From Caulobacterales bacterium 32-69-10 (GTDB lineage: Bacteria; Pseudomonadota; Alphaproteobacteria; Caulobacterales; Caulobacteraceae), in contig NCED01000027.1 in assembly GCA_002280485.1 (NCBI GenBank), positions 1 to 62,022 of the forward strand: 62,022 nucleotides of DNA. Reading direction: 5' to 3'. The position numbers were made by a program, and so were the translations under genes. The notes below the pieces were generated by a model, which saw nothing but the letters and a program-made list of their open reading frames with translations, did not search any database and had not been told where the DNA came from. Numbering within the stretch: position 1 is the stretch's first letter; each line of letters opens with the position of its first letter. Shown in pieces: positions 41,225 to 50,299 of the stretch.

Positions 41225-43798
41225 GCGGCGGCTCCTTGAACAGCGGGTTGGGATGCGGCCGTTAGGGCGGCCACAGGCTTGAAGGCGCGAAGGCGCAGGG
41301 CGTTGGCGAGCACGCTGACGCTGGAGAGCGCCATGGCGCCGGCGGCGACCATGGGCGAGAGCAACAGGCCGAAGCCCGGGTAGAGCAGCCCGGCGGCGAC
41401 CGGGATCAGCACCACGTTGTAGCCGAACGCCCAGACCAGGTTCTGGCGGATGTTCCGCAGCACCGCACGGCTGAGCGCGATCGCCGTAGCCGAACGCCCA
41501 GACCAGGTTCTGGCGGATGTTCCGCAGCACCGCACGGCTGAGCGCGATCGCCGTGGCCACGCCGCGCAGGTCGCTGCGCATCAACACCACGTCGGCGCTC
41601 TCGATGGCGATGTCCGTTCCGGCCCCCATGGCGATCCCGACGTCGGCGCTCGCCAGGGCCGGGGCATCGTTCACCCCGTCGCCGACGAAGGCTACGCGGC
41701 CATAGCGCTGCTGCAGGCCCTTCACGGCGGCGACCTTGCCGTCGGGCAGCACCTCGGCGATCACCTCGTCCAAGCCGAGCGCCGCGCCGACCGCCTGCGC
41801 CGTCCGCCGATTGTCCCCGGTGATCATCACCACCTTTAGACCCGCTGCGTGCAGCATCGCCAGGGCCTCGGCCGTGGTGTCCTTGATCGGATCGGCCACG
41901 GCGAGGATGGCGGCGAGCTCGCCGTCGACCGCCGCGTAGATCGGCGTCTTGGCCTCACCCGAGAGGCGATCCGCGTCGGCGGCGAAAGCGGCGACCGAGA
42001 CGCCGAGTTTCGCCATGAAGCGGTCCGCGCCGACCTGGATCCGCCGGCCGTCGACGAGCGCTTCAGCGCCGAAGCCGGGAAGGGCCTCGAAGCTGGACGT
42101 CTCGGGCAGCTGCAGGCCGCGGGCTTGGGCCGCCTCGACGATCGCCTGGGCGATCGGATGTTCCGAGCGGCTTTCAACCGCCGCCACCAGGCGCAGGAGA
42201 TCGGACTCCGCGAACCCATCCGTGACGCGGACATCCGTCAGGACCGGCCGGCCGAGCGTCAGTGTCCCTGTCTTGTCGAAGGCGACCGCCTGGACGTCGC
42301 GCAGGCTCTGCAGGGCCTCGCCGCGGCGGAAGAGGACGCCCAGCTCCGCGGCGCGGCCGGTGCCGACCATGATCGAAGTGGGGGTCGCCAAACCCATGGC
42401 GCACGGGCAGGCGATGATCAGCACCGCCACGGCGTTGACCAGCGCGAAGCTCAGCGCCGGGCTGGGGCCGAAGACCAGCCAGGCGGCGAAGGTCAGGACA
42501 GCGACGGCGATGACGGCCGGCACGAACCAGCTGGTGACCTTGTCGACGAGAGCCTGGATGGGCAGCTTGGCGCCCTGGGCGGCTTCCACCATCCGCACGA
42601 TCTGGGCGAGCAGGGTCGCTGCGCCCACCTTGGTGGCGCGGAAGCGGAAGGTCCCGGTCTTGTTGACCGTGCCGCCTACGACAGCGACGCCCGGACCTTT
42701 CTCGACCGGGACCGGCTCGCCCGTGATCATGGATTCATCGACGTAAGAGGCCCCGTCCAGGACGTCGCCGTCCACCGGCACCCGTTCCCCCGGCCGGACG
42801 ATGACGATGTCGCCGACGAGGACCTCGGAGACGGGAACCTTGTGGACCGCGCCCGCCCGCTCCACGCGCGCGATCTTCGCCTGCAGCGTCATCAGACGCT
42901 TGATCGCCTCGCTGGTACGGCCCTTCGCCAGGGCTTCGAACAATCGGCCGACCAGGATCAGGGTGACGATCACAGCGGCGGCTTCGAAATAGATGTGGTT
43001 GGCTCCGGCCGGGAGCAGGCCGGGCGTGAAGGTGGCGACGGTCGAATAAGCGAACGCGGCCGTCGCGCCGAGCACCACCAGGGAATTCATGTCCGGCGTG
43101 CGCCGAACGAGGTTCGGCACGCCCTTGCGATAGAAGCGCAAGCCCGGAGCGAACAGCACGAAGGCGGCCAGTGCGAAGCTGATCAAGCGCCAGGGCTGCT
43201 CTCCGATCGTGCTCGCCAGGAGATGGTGGACGCCGGGCACGAAGTGGCGGCCCATCTCGACCAGAAACAGCGGGATCGTCGCCAGGGCGGCGAGGCCCAC
43301 CGCCCGCTTCAAGCCCCGGATCTCCGCCGCGCGCGCCTCGCGTTCGCGATCGGAGAGGTCCGGTCCGGCTTCGATGATCGGGGCGGCGTGGTAGCCGACC
43401 TTCTCGACGGCGGAAACGAGGGAGGCGGTATCAGCGCCCTCGAGCACGGTGACTGTGGCGCGCTCCGTAGCCAGGTTGACCTGCGCTTGCAGCACGCCCG
43501 GCGCGGCGCGAAGCGCCCGCTCCACCCGCCCGACGCAGCTGGCGCAGGTCATGCCCTCGATCTTCAGCTCGAGGGTGTGTTCGAGCGGCTCGTATCCGGC
43601 CTTGCGGATCGCTTCGACGACGGCCGCAATCTGGCCTTCGGACGTGAGCTCCACGTGGGCGCGTTCGGCGGCAAGGTTCACCGAGGCGCGAACGACGCCA
43701 GGGACGGCTGAGATCGCCTTCTCCACGCGGGCGACGCAGCTCGCGCAGGTCATCCCGAGTACCGGAATCTCCAGCGGCTGAATGACTTGTTCGGGCAT
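41221..43798 (-). pseudogene. copA: Cu(I)-exporting P1B ATPase CopA, disrupted by a 67-bp tandem duplication
   Basis: Starts at the ATG 43796-43798 behind AGGAG. Two N-terminal HMA domains ([20 protein letters not shown] and [20 protein letters not shown]) precede the ATPase core: [33 protein letters not shown] (CPC metal site), [13 protein letters not shown] (phosphorylated Asp) and [20 protein letters not shown]. After [16 protein letters not shown] the frame is lost because 67 bp (41419-41485) are repeated exactly at 41486-41552. The intact C-terminal codons, [20 protein letters not shown] to PAVQGAAA, follow in another frame and end at 41221. As it stands, translation would lose the last two membrane helices and run on in the cueR frame. 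Removing one 67-bp unit restores a normal CopA. Confidence 0.88.
41419..41552. repeat. Perfect 67-bp tandem duplication inside copA
   Basis: Unit 1 at 41419-41485 and unit 2 at 41486-41552 are identical. Both begin GTAGCCGAACGCCC and end GAGCGCGATCGCC. Because 67 is not a multiple of three, the copy shifts the copA frame. No insertion-sequence ends surround it, so slippage or unequal recombination is the likely source. Confidence 0.95.
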
Positions 43799-43827
43799 TT
43801 GCGGCTCCTCAAGGACGATGCCCAGAT

Positions 43828-43858
43828 CAGATGGGCCTTCCCATGATGGGAAGGTCAA
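43828..43858 (-). promoter_or_regulatory. CueR-type promoter of copA
   Basis: On the minus strand: -35 TTGACC (43853-43858), 19-bp spacer containing the dyad CCTTCCCATCATGGGAAGG, then -10 CATCTG (43828-43833), 30 bp upstream of the copA start. The long 19-bp spacer with an internal dyad is the MerR-family hallmark. The 100 bp between it and the next gene's stop (43961) show nothing else. Confidence 0.85.
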
Positions 43859-43960
43859 GAATGCACTGAATCTGTCGCCTGACGGTCGGAGTCGCCGATC
43901 GGACTTCTTGGGATACGCGCGCGAAAAGCCGCGCCCCTCGGATGCAGGAGAGCCTCGGGC

Positions 43961-46372
43961 TTATAGGCGAACGGCGCGAAGACGCAGGGCGTTGGTGATT
44001 ACGCTGACGCTCGACAGCGCCATGGCCGCCGCCGCGAAGGCCGGCGAGAGGAGCCAGCCCGTAAAAGGGTAGAGAACCCCTGCCGCCACGGGAATGCCCG
44101 CGACATTGTAGGCGAAGGCGAAGAACAGGTTTTGGCGGATGTTGCGCATCACCGCACGGGACAGGCGTCGTGCTTTGACGATCCCCTCGAGATCACCTTT
44201 CAAGAGCGTCACGCCAGCGCTCTCGATTGCGACGTCAGCGCCCGCCCCCATCGCGATGCCGACTTCGGCGGCGGCCAGGGCGGGGGCGTCATTCACGCCG
44301 TCGCCGGCCATGGCGACCTTGCAGCCTTCGCGCATGAGCTTCTCGACGACGGCCGCCTTGTCCTGCGGCAGAACCTCCGCCTCGACCTCGTCGATGCCAA
44401 GCTTGCGCGCGACCGCCTGAGCCGTCGTGCGATTGTCGCCGGTCATCATCACAAGGCGCACGCCCTCCGCCTTCAATCCCTGTACGGCGGCGAACGATGT
44501 GCTCTTGATCGGGTCGGCGATCGCAAAAATCGCCGCCGCCTCGCCGTCCAGCGCCATGAAGATCGCGGTGGCGCCATCGGTTCGGAGCGCGTCGGCCGCC
44601 TCTTCCAAGGCCCCAGTGTCGACACCCTGTTCCTTCAGGAACTTCCCGGAGCCGATCACCAGGCGGCGACCATCGACGACACCCAGCACGCCCTTGCCGA
44701 CGGGCGAGTCGAACTCGGCAGGTTGCGAGAGCGACAGTTCGCGCTCCGTGGCGGCGCGCACAATGGCGTCGGCGAGCGGATGCTCGCTCGCCCGCTCCAG
44801 GCTTGCGGCGAGCCGCAGGACCTCGGCTTCATCCTGGCCCGGCGCAGGTCGAATGGCTGTGACCGCCGGCCGGCCCTCGGTGAGCGTCCCGGTCTTATCG
44901 ATCACGAGGGTGTCGATCTTTTCGAGACGTTCGAGCGCCTCGGCGTTCTTGATTAGAACGCCGGCCTGCGCCCCTCGCCCGACGCCCACCATGATGGAAA
45001 TCGGCGTGGCGAGGCCGAGGGCGCAGGGGCAGGCGATGATAAGGACCGAGACGGCGGCGACGAGGGCGAACGCAACTCGCGGATCCGGGCCGACAAGCGC
45101 CCAGACGACGAAGGCCACGAGGGCGACCGCGATCACGCTGGGGACGAACCAACTGGAGACCTGGTCGGCCATCCGTTGGATGGGCGCGCGGCTCCGCTGG
45201 GCCTGGGCGACCATCTGGACGATCTGCGAGAGGAGGGTGTCCGCCCCGATCTTATCGGCGCGCATGACGAAGGAGCCGGTCTTGTTGATCGCGCCGCCTA
45301 CCACCTTCGCGCCGGGCTCCTTGGTCACCGGCATGGACTCGCCCGTGACCATCGACTCGTCGATGGACACCCGACCCTCCAGGATCTCGCCGTCCACCGG
45401 CACCTTTTCGCCGGGCCGCACGCGCAGACGATCGCCCACGGCGATCAGGTCGAGGGTGACCTCCTCGTCCGAACCGTCGTCGCGCAGCCTGCGGGCGGTC
45501 TTCGGCGCCAGGTCGAGAAGCGCCTTGATCGCGCCGGAGGTGCGCTCCCTCGCGCGTAGTTCCAGGACCTGGCCCAGGAGGACGAGGACCGTGATAACGG
45601 CGGCGGCTTCGAAGTAGATCGGGACCGAACCGTCCTCGCGCCGGAAGGCCGGCGGGAAGATGTGCGGCGCCAAGGTCGCGACGACGCTGTAGAGCCACGC
45701 CACGCCGACGCCCATGGCGATCAGCGTGAACATGTTGAGGCTGCGGGTCGCGAGCGAGCGAGCGCCCCGCTCAAAGAACGGCCACCCCGACCAGAGGACG
45801 ACGGGCGTGGCGAGCGCCAGTTGGATCCAGGCGGAGGTCTGCCCTTCAAGGCGCATCATCATGCCCGTGAGATGCCCCCCCATCTCCAGGGCGACCACGG
45901 GCAGGGCGAGGACCAGCCCGATCCAGAAGCGTCGGGTCATGTCCTTCAGCTCTGGGCTGGGGCCCGTTTCGGAGGTCATCACCTCCGGCTCCAGCGCCAT
46001 TCCGCAGATCGGGCAGGAGCCCGGCCCTACCTGACGGACCTGAGGATGCATCGGGCAGGTGTAGATCGTGCCAACCGCGGTCGCCGGCATCGGCCGCGGC
46101 GCGCTTAGCGTATAGCCGGAGGGCTCCTTCTCGAATTTCGTTCGGCACCCGGCCGAACAGAAGAAGTACTCGTGACCCTCGTAGTGCGCCTTGTGCGGGG
46201 TCTTGGCCGGGTCGACGTCCATTCCGCAGACCGGATCCTTTACGGCCGCGGCCGCTGCGACCGAGTCCGGCCCTTCATGGCCGTGGCGCTTATGGCCATG
46301 AAGGTGGTGATGGGTGGGCGCTCCGTCATCTCCGCCGTCCGTCGAGACGTGCTTTTCGGTGTCTTCGGCCAT
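43961..46372 (-). CDS. Second heavy-metal P1B ATPase with YHS and heavy-metal-binding domains
   Basis: About 803 aa. The N-terminus is His-rich ([15 protein letters not shown]), then comes a YHS domain ([39 protein letters not shown]), then the [20 protein letters not shown] metal-binding domain. The ATPase core has [46 protein letters not shown] and [20 protein letters not shown]. This architecture is that of CopF/SilP-type Cu/Ag exporters. The full-length protein may back up the damaged CopA. I prefer the ATG at 46370-46372 (behind GGGAGCTACTCGC) to the one at 46387. A CueR-type promoter lies upstream. Confidence 0.93.
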   Translation of the reverse strand: MAEDTEKHVSTDGGDDGAPTHHHLHGHKRHGHEGPDSVAAAAAVKDPVCGMDVDPAKTPHKAHYEGHEYFFCSAGCRTKFEKEPSGYTLSAPRPMPATAVGTIYTCPMHPQVRQVGPGSCPICGMALEPEVMTSETGPSPELKDMTRRFWIGLVLALPVVALEMGGHLTGMMMRLEGQTSAWIQLALATPVVLWSGWPFFERGARSLATRSLNMFTLIAMGVGVAWLYSVVATLAPHIFPPAFRREDGSVPIYFEAAAVITVLVLLGQVLELRARERTSGAIKALLDLAPKTARRLRDDGSDEEVTLDLIAVGDRLRVRPGEKVPVDGEILEGRVSIDESMVTGESMPVTKEPGAKVVGGAINKTGSFVMRADKIGADTLLSQIVQMVAQAQRSRAPIQRMADQVSSWFVPSVIAVALVAFVVWALVGPDPRVAFALVAAVSVLIIACPCALGLATPISIMVGVGRGAQAGVLIKNAEALERLEKIDTLVIDKTGTLTEGRPAVTAIRPAPGQDEAEVLRLAASLERASEHPLADAIVRAATERELSLSQPAEFDSPVGKGVLGVVDGRRLVIGSGKFLKEQGVDTGALEEAADALRTDGATAIFMALDGEAAAIFAIADPIKSTSFAAVQGLKAEGVRLVMMTGDNRTTAQAVARKLGIDEVEAEVLPQDKAAVVEKLMREGCKVAMAGDGVNDAPALAAAEVGIAMGAGADVAIESAGVTLLKGDLEGIVKARRLSRAVMRNIRQNLFFAFAYNVAGIPVAAGVLYPFTGWLLSPAFAAAAMALSSVSVITNALRLRAVRL

Positions 46373-46539
46373 GCGAGTAGCTCCCATTGGCGGAACAGCC
46401 GCCCCTCATCAATCGCTACGCAGTCGTCGGCGCGGAACCCTCGACTAGGTTCTCGATGTCCCACCGAGCCTACGCCGGCGCGACGCCGCTACTGAGACGG
46501 CGCCGCGCGGCTGAAGTCAGCCTACCTCTTAGCGGCCCC

Positions 46540-46570
46540 AGCCTGCACGTTCCAGTCGTTGGAAGGTCAA
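46540..46570 (-). promoter_or_regulatory. CueR-type promoter of the second P-type ATPase
   Basis: On the minus strand: TTGACC (46565-46570), 19-bp spacer with dyad TTCCAACGACTGGAA, -10 CAGGCT (46540-46545). It has the same layout as the copA promoter. It is about 170 bp upstream of the ATG, so the leader is long. No gene lies in 46388-46738. Confidence 0.75.
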
Positions 46571-46738
46571 GAAGAATTTGGACCCGCTGAAATATAGGAA
46601 ACGCACAAGAGCCTTGAATACGCAGCCAGACGTTCACCCCCTCACGCGAGGTCAAACTTTTCCGGTTTATTTCCAGATCCGGAACCCGCGCTTCGGGGAG
46701 GGGTTGAGCGGCCATTCACCTGCATACGGAGGACGGCT

Positions 46739-47140
46739 ATGCACGCCCATGAAATGATCAGTACGCACCCCCAGGTGCGCGGAAACACAAACGACAGCCT
46801 GATCCGCTGCATCGAGGAATGCTTCGACTGCGCTCAGAGCTGCACGTCGTGCGCCGACGCCTGCCTGGGCGAGGAGATGGTCGCGCAGCTGACCCAATGC
46901 ATTCGCCTGAACCTGGACTGCGCCGACATTTGCACGGCCGCCGGCCACATCGCATCGCGCCGCACCGGCTCAAACGAACCGATCATCCAGAGTGTGCTGA
47001 GGGCATGCGAGGAGGCTTGCCGCCTCTGCGCCGAGGAATGCGAGCGTCACGCCAGCATGCATGAGCACTGCCGCGTCTGCGCCGAGTCGTGCCGGCGGTG
47101 CGAACAGGCCTGTCAGGCCGCCCTCCAGACGTTCCACTGA
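46739..47140 (+). CDS. csp: Cys-rich four-helix copper storage protein (Csp/DUF326)
   Basis: 133 aa with 18 cysteines spaced along predicted helices: [19 protein letters not shown], then [40 protein letters not shown] and [19 protein letters not shown]. This is the DUF326/Csp pattern in which Cys residues line a four-helix bundle that binds many Cu(I) ions. No signal peptide is apparent, suggesting a cytosolic Csp3-like store. The ATG at 46739 follows GGAGGACGGCT. It lies in the same direction as the next DUF305 gene, 17 bp downstream. Confidence 0.92.
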   Translation: MHAHEMISTHPQVRGNTNDSLIRCIEECFDCAQSCTSCADACLGEEMVAQLTQCIRLNLDCADICTAAGHIASRRTGSNEPIIQSVLRACEEACRLCAEECERHASMHEHCRVCAESCRRCEQACQAALQTFH

Positions 47141-47157
47141 TCGCAAAAGGCTCACAG

Positions 47158-47517
47158 ATGAAAACGATCGCCATCCTTGCGGCTACGGCCGCACTGCTCG
47201 CCGCGCCGGCGCTCGCTCAGCAGAGCGGCGCCGGTATGCAGCACGGCCAAATGGCCAAGCAGGACTATATGAAGGGCATGCAGGACATGCATCAGAAGAT
47301 GATGTCCGCCAACGACGCCGATCCCGATCGAGCCTGGGCGCTCAAGATGATCGAGCACCATAGGGGCGCGGTCGCCATGTCGGAGGCGGTGCTGAAGCAT
47401 GGTGACGACGCAGAGATCAAGAGGATGGCGCAGAAAACTGCGGACGAGCAGCGCAAGGAGATCGCCGAGCTGCAGGCCTGGCTCGACAAGCATGGCGGAC
47501 GCACGCCGAAGCCTTAA
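47158..47517 (+). CDS. Periplasmic DUF305-family protein
   Basis: 119 aa with a signal peptide (MKTIAILAATAALLAAPALA) and a ferritin-like DUF305 domain: DYMKGMQDMHQKMMSANDAD, ALKMIEHHRGAVAMSEAVLK (the M-x-x-HH metal motif), then ADEQRKEIAELQAWLDKHGG. Met/His clusters suggest copper binding in the periplasm. It is probably co-transcribed with the Csp gene. The ATG at 47158-47160 starts the signal peptide. A GGGCGC/GCGCCC hairpin without a T-run follows at 47535-47549. Confidence 0.88.
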   Translation: MKTIAILAATAALLAAPALAQQSGAGMQHGQMAKQDYMKGMQDMHQKMMSANDADPDRAWALKMIEHHRGAVAMSEAVLKHGDDAEIKRMAQKTADEQRKEIAELQAWLDKHGGRTPKP

Positions 47518-47587
47518 GTGCATCGAGGCGGGCAGGGCGCCTTGCGCCCGCCCAAGCCGATCAGATTGCTCGGCCCTGGCCCATGAC

Positions 47588-48784
47588 CTAGACGTCGGGC
47601 GGCTGGGAGCCTGGCCGCATCTGGGCCCGCGCCTCAGGGGCGGGCCAAAGACGATCCGCCCGGCGCCGGATCCAGGTGCGGGCCGGGCCTTCGAACAGCA
47701 GGTGAAGGGCGATGGCCGCCGAGAGCGAAAGCGCCAGGAGGGCGGCTACCTCCCACCAGCCGAGTACATAGTGGCTGTCACGCCCCTGGACGGCCGACCA
47801 GACGCCCTTCCAGGCGATCAGGATGGGCATGTGCACGAGATAGAGCGCGTAGGAGGCTTCGCCGCCGAGGCGGGGCCAGCGCGCCTTGAGGACACCTTCG
47901 GCGTGTACTTTGGATAGCATAGCCAGAGCCAGTACCAGCGGGCCCGCCGCGGCGACGACCCATCGGTCATCGGCCTTCAGGTGCATCAACGCGACGAGAA
48001 GAATCGCCGCCGCCCAGGCGAACAGGACGGCGGCCCACCGGCCAAGAAACAGGCGTTCTCCCAAACGGTAGAGGGCCACGCCGTAGAGGAATTCGGGGAT
48101 GATGCGCAGGATGCCCATGCTCGCTTCGGCGTGCACTACGACATCGCCGAAGGCGGCTTGGTAGAACTGGTCCAGCGCCAGGAAGAGGAGCGCGGTCAGC
48201 GCTAAGAGCAGCATCGGCCGGCGCCGAAGCTTCAGACCGATCCACGCAAATGCAGGGAAGGCGAGATAGGCGAACCATTCCGCGGAGAGCGACCAGGAGG
48301 GGCCGTTCCAGTCGGCCTGCACCATCTCGGGAAGCCAAGCGTGCACCAGGAGCAGCGTCGTGACCAGACCGAGAGGATTGTAGAGATTGCGGTCGAACTG
48401 GGCTCCCATGAGACTCGCGGTCGTGACCATCAGCACGACGAAGGCGAGCACAGCCAAGTGGGCCGGATAGATTCGAGCGAAGCGGGCGACCAGAAACCTG
48501 CCGTAGTTCAGCCGATGGCCGGCGATCGCATCGCGATAGGCGTGGGTCAGGACAAAGCCGGAGAGGATGAAGAAGGCGTCCACGCCGAGGCGCGCCCGGT
48601 CCAGGAAGCCGGTCGTCGCCATTGCGTCCCATGGCCACTGCAGCTGGTAGTGGAAGAACACCACGCCCAAGGCGAGGACGAAGCGGACGCTGGTGAGGGC
48701 CGGGAGATCGGCCGGGAACGGATGTCCAGCCTCGCGCGCCTCGCTTTCGCGACAAACCATTCCTGCGCCCCCATATCCCGACAC
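47588..48784 (-). CDS. Acyltransferase-3 family membrane protein (OafA/YrhL-like)
   Basis: 398-aa polytopic membrane O-acyltransferase. The N-terminal signature is ALTSVRFVLALGVVFFHYQL (conserved His), then RLGVDAFFILSGFVLTHAYR and RFLVARFARIYPAHLAVLAF. About ten hydrophobic segments follow, including WSLSAEWFAYLAFPAFAWIG and SYALYLVHMPILIAWKGVW. It probably acylates a surface polysaccharide or lipid. It has no obvious tie to copper and is oriented against its neighbours, so it may be a passenger. Start 48784 or 48760 (MVCRES). Confidence 0.88.
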   Translation of the reverse strand: MSGYGGAGMVCRESEAREAGHPFPADLPALTSVRFVLALGVVFFHYQLQWPWDAMATTGFLDRARLGVDAFFILSGFVLTHAYRDAIAGHRLNYGRFLVARFARIYPAHLAVLAFVVLMVTTASLMGAQFDRNLYNPLGLVTTLLLVHAWLPEMVQADWNGPSWSLSAEWFAYLAFPAFAWIGLKLRRRPMLLLALTALLFLALDQFYQAAFGDVVVHAEASMGILRIIPEFLYGVALYRLGERLFLGRWAAVLFAWAAAILLVALMHLKADDRWVVAAAGPLVLALAMLSKVHAEGVLKARWPRLGGEASYALYLVHMPILIAWKGVWSAVQGRDSHYVLGWWEVAALLALSLSAAIALHLLFEGPARTWIRRRADRLWPAPEARAQMRPGSQPPDV

Positions 48785-48878
48785 TATGGGATACGCAGCG
48801 CCGAGCTGCCGGCCCTCAAGTGAGGGGAGCTTCTCTCGGCCCGCGTATAGATTCGTGAAGCAAGGTCGGGGTGTTGCA

Positions 48879-49172
48879 ATGAACGACAGACTTGATGAAG
48901 AACTGAGAGCCCTTCGATCCGAACCCCGCCCGGCGAGCTATCAGCAGCTGGAGCCCAGGGTATGGAAGGGCATCGAGCGCGTCCGCCAAGCGCGGGCGGC
49001 GGCGCCGACGCTTTATGTGGCCCGAGCCGCGGCCGTGATTGGCGCGCTGGGGTTGGGGGTGGCGAGCGGTGGGGTGACTGCAGCTGCAGTGGCGGCTCAG
49101 TCGCAGGAGGTGTCCGCCTTCTCCCTTAAGGCGGAGCTCGCGCCCTCGACTCTCCTGGATCACCACGGATGA
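48879..49172 (+). CDS. cnrY: CnrY/NccY-like membrane anti-sigma factor
   Basis: 97 aa: a charged N-terminal cytosolic part MNDRLDEELRALRSEPRPAS, then RVWKGIERVRQARAAAP, a single membrane segment (AAAVIGALGLGVASGGVTAA) and a short periplasmic tail. This layout and its position before a CnrX-like sensor and an ECF sigma gene, overlapping by four bases, match cnrY of the cobalt-nickel cnrYXH locus. The sequence itself is short, so the call rests on context. Confidence 0.75.
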   Translation: MNDRLDEELRALRSEPRPASYQQLEPRVWKGIERVRQARAAAPTLYVARAAAVIGALGLGVASGGVTAAAVAAQSQEVSAFSLKAELAPSTLLDHHG

Positions 49173-49609
49173 GTTTCTTCAGCCGTGGGCTGATCTTCAC
49201 GCTGCTCCTCACGGTCATCGCGGCCGTCGGGGGAACCTGGATTGGCGCGCGCTACATCTATGACCAGCGCCACCAGCCTTCGCTGCATGAGTTCGTCCAC
49301 GAAGAGCTGAAGCTCGCCCCCGAGCAGCGGAAGCGGCTGGATGTGCTCGAGCAGGACTTCGCGGTCCGTCGTCGGGCGCGCGAGGCCGAGCTGCGCGCCG
49401 CCAACGCCGAGCTCGCCCGGGCCATTCAGGCACGTCACGAGTATTCGCCGGAGGTGAAGGCCGCGGTCGAGCGGTTCCACGACGCCATGGGGGCCCTTCA
49501 GAACGAAACCATCCTGCACGTCCTGGCGATGCGTACCGTGTTGACGCCGGACCAGGCCGCGCAGTTCGACAAGCGTGTCGCTGAGGCCCTCACTGAACAG
49601 GCGCCGTGA
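49169..49609 (+). CDS. cnrX: CnrX-like periplasmic metal sensor
   Basis: 146 aa, membrane-anchored (FSRGLIFTLLLTVIAAVGGT) with a periplasmic helical-hairpin domain. HQPSLHEFVHEELKLAPEQR carries the His/Glu ligands typical of CnrX, followed by RLDVLEQDFAVRRRAREAEL, HEYSPEVKAAVERFHDAMGA and LQNETILHVLAMRTVLTPDQ. It would sense periplasmic metal and control release of the ECF sigma factor through the upstream membrane protein. It overlaps both neighbours, as in cnrYXH. Confidence 0.88.
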   Translation: MSFFSRGLIFTLLLTVIAAVGGTWIGARYIYDQRHQPSLHEFVHEELKLAPEQRKRLDVLEQDFAVRRRAREAELRAANAELARAIQARHEYSPEVKAAVERFHDAMGALQNETILHVLAMRTVLTPDQAAQFDKRVAEALTEQAP

Positions 49610-50178
49610 CGCTTGAGGAAGAGACGGACGCCGATCTCGTCCTGCGCGCGCGGGATGGGGACGATCGGGCGTTCACGAGGCTCATGCGGCGGCACAACCC
49701 GCCGCTCTACGGCTTCGTGCGTCGCTACATCGCCGATGCCGACGCCGCCGTCGACGTCGTGCAGGAGACCTTCGTGGCGGCGTGGAAGGCGCTCGCGCGC
49801 TTTGACGACCAACGCGCCTTTCCCGTATGGCTCCGCGCCATCGCGCTGAACAAATGCCGTGACCGCGCCCGCCGTCTGGCGGTACGTCGGCTCATCCTCG
49901 GCGAGAAGGACGAGCAATCTCCCGAGGCGCAGGCGCAGCCTGACCCGGCGCCCGACGGCGAGGACTCGATCGTCTCGGCGCAGCGTCGGGCCGTCGTCCA
50001 GAAGGCCATCGACCGCCTGCCGATCAAGCTCAAGGAGCCGTTGCTCCTGACGTATTTCGACGAGCTCACGCAGCAGGAAGCCGCCTCGCTCCTGGGCGTG
50101 ACGGTCAAGACGATCGAGACGCGCGTCTATCGGGCCCGTCAGCGGCTCGCGGAGCTTCTCGACCGCTCGGCGATTTAA
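49606..50178 (+). CDS. cnrH: ECF-family RNA polymerase sigma factor (CnrH-like)
   Basis: 190 aa with sigma regions 2 and 4: ADLVLRARDGDDRAFTRLMR, then GFVRRYIADADAAVDVVQET and FVAAWKALARF (region 2), and RLPIKLKEPLLLTYFDELTQ, QEAASLLGVTVKTIETRVYR (region 4 HTH). The GTG start (49606-49608) overlaps the cnrX stop (GTGA). Target promoters are not known; a likely candidate is its own operon or the pcoAB unit just downstream. No cobalt/nickel RND pump lies beside it, so its metal may be copper here. Confidence 0.92.
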   Translation: MTLEEETDADLVLRARDGDDRAFTRLMRRHNPPLYGFVRRYIADADAAVDVVQETFVAAWKALARFDDQRAFPVWLRAIALNKCRDRARRLAVRRLILGEKDEQSPEAQAQPDPAPDGEDSIVSAQRRAVVQKAIDRLPIKLKEPLLLTYFDELTQQEAASLLGVTVKTIETRVYRARQRLAELLDRSAI

Positions 50179-50237
50179 GTCTCACAAGTTCAGGGGCGGG
50201 CGCCGCCGACTGCGTAGAGCTTATGTGGGGCGGGCGC

Positions 50238-50268
50238 TTGACCTTCCCACAGTGGGAAGCCCGATTGC
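50238..50268 (+). promoter_or_regulatory. CueR-type promoter of pcoA
   Basis: TTGACC (50238-50243), 19-bp spacer with dyad CTTCCCACAGTGGGAAG (50243-50259), then GATTGC (50263-50268), 31 bp upstream of the pcoA ATG. It has the same -35 and dyad as the copA promoter, with a weaker -10. Confidence 0.8.
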
Positions 50269-50299
50269 CGTGCCTATTGTTCCGATCGTAGGATTTTGA

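Noticed and set aside
41849..43711. A 620-codon open frame on the plus strand
   Set aside because: Antisense of copA; no recognisable domains.
40790..43858. A 1022-codon single frame that looks like a natural CopA-CueR fusion protein
   Set aside because: The join is created by the 67-bp duplication. The stretch between the two known parts is the normal CopA C-terminus read out of frame, and cueR has its own ATG.
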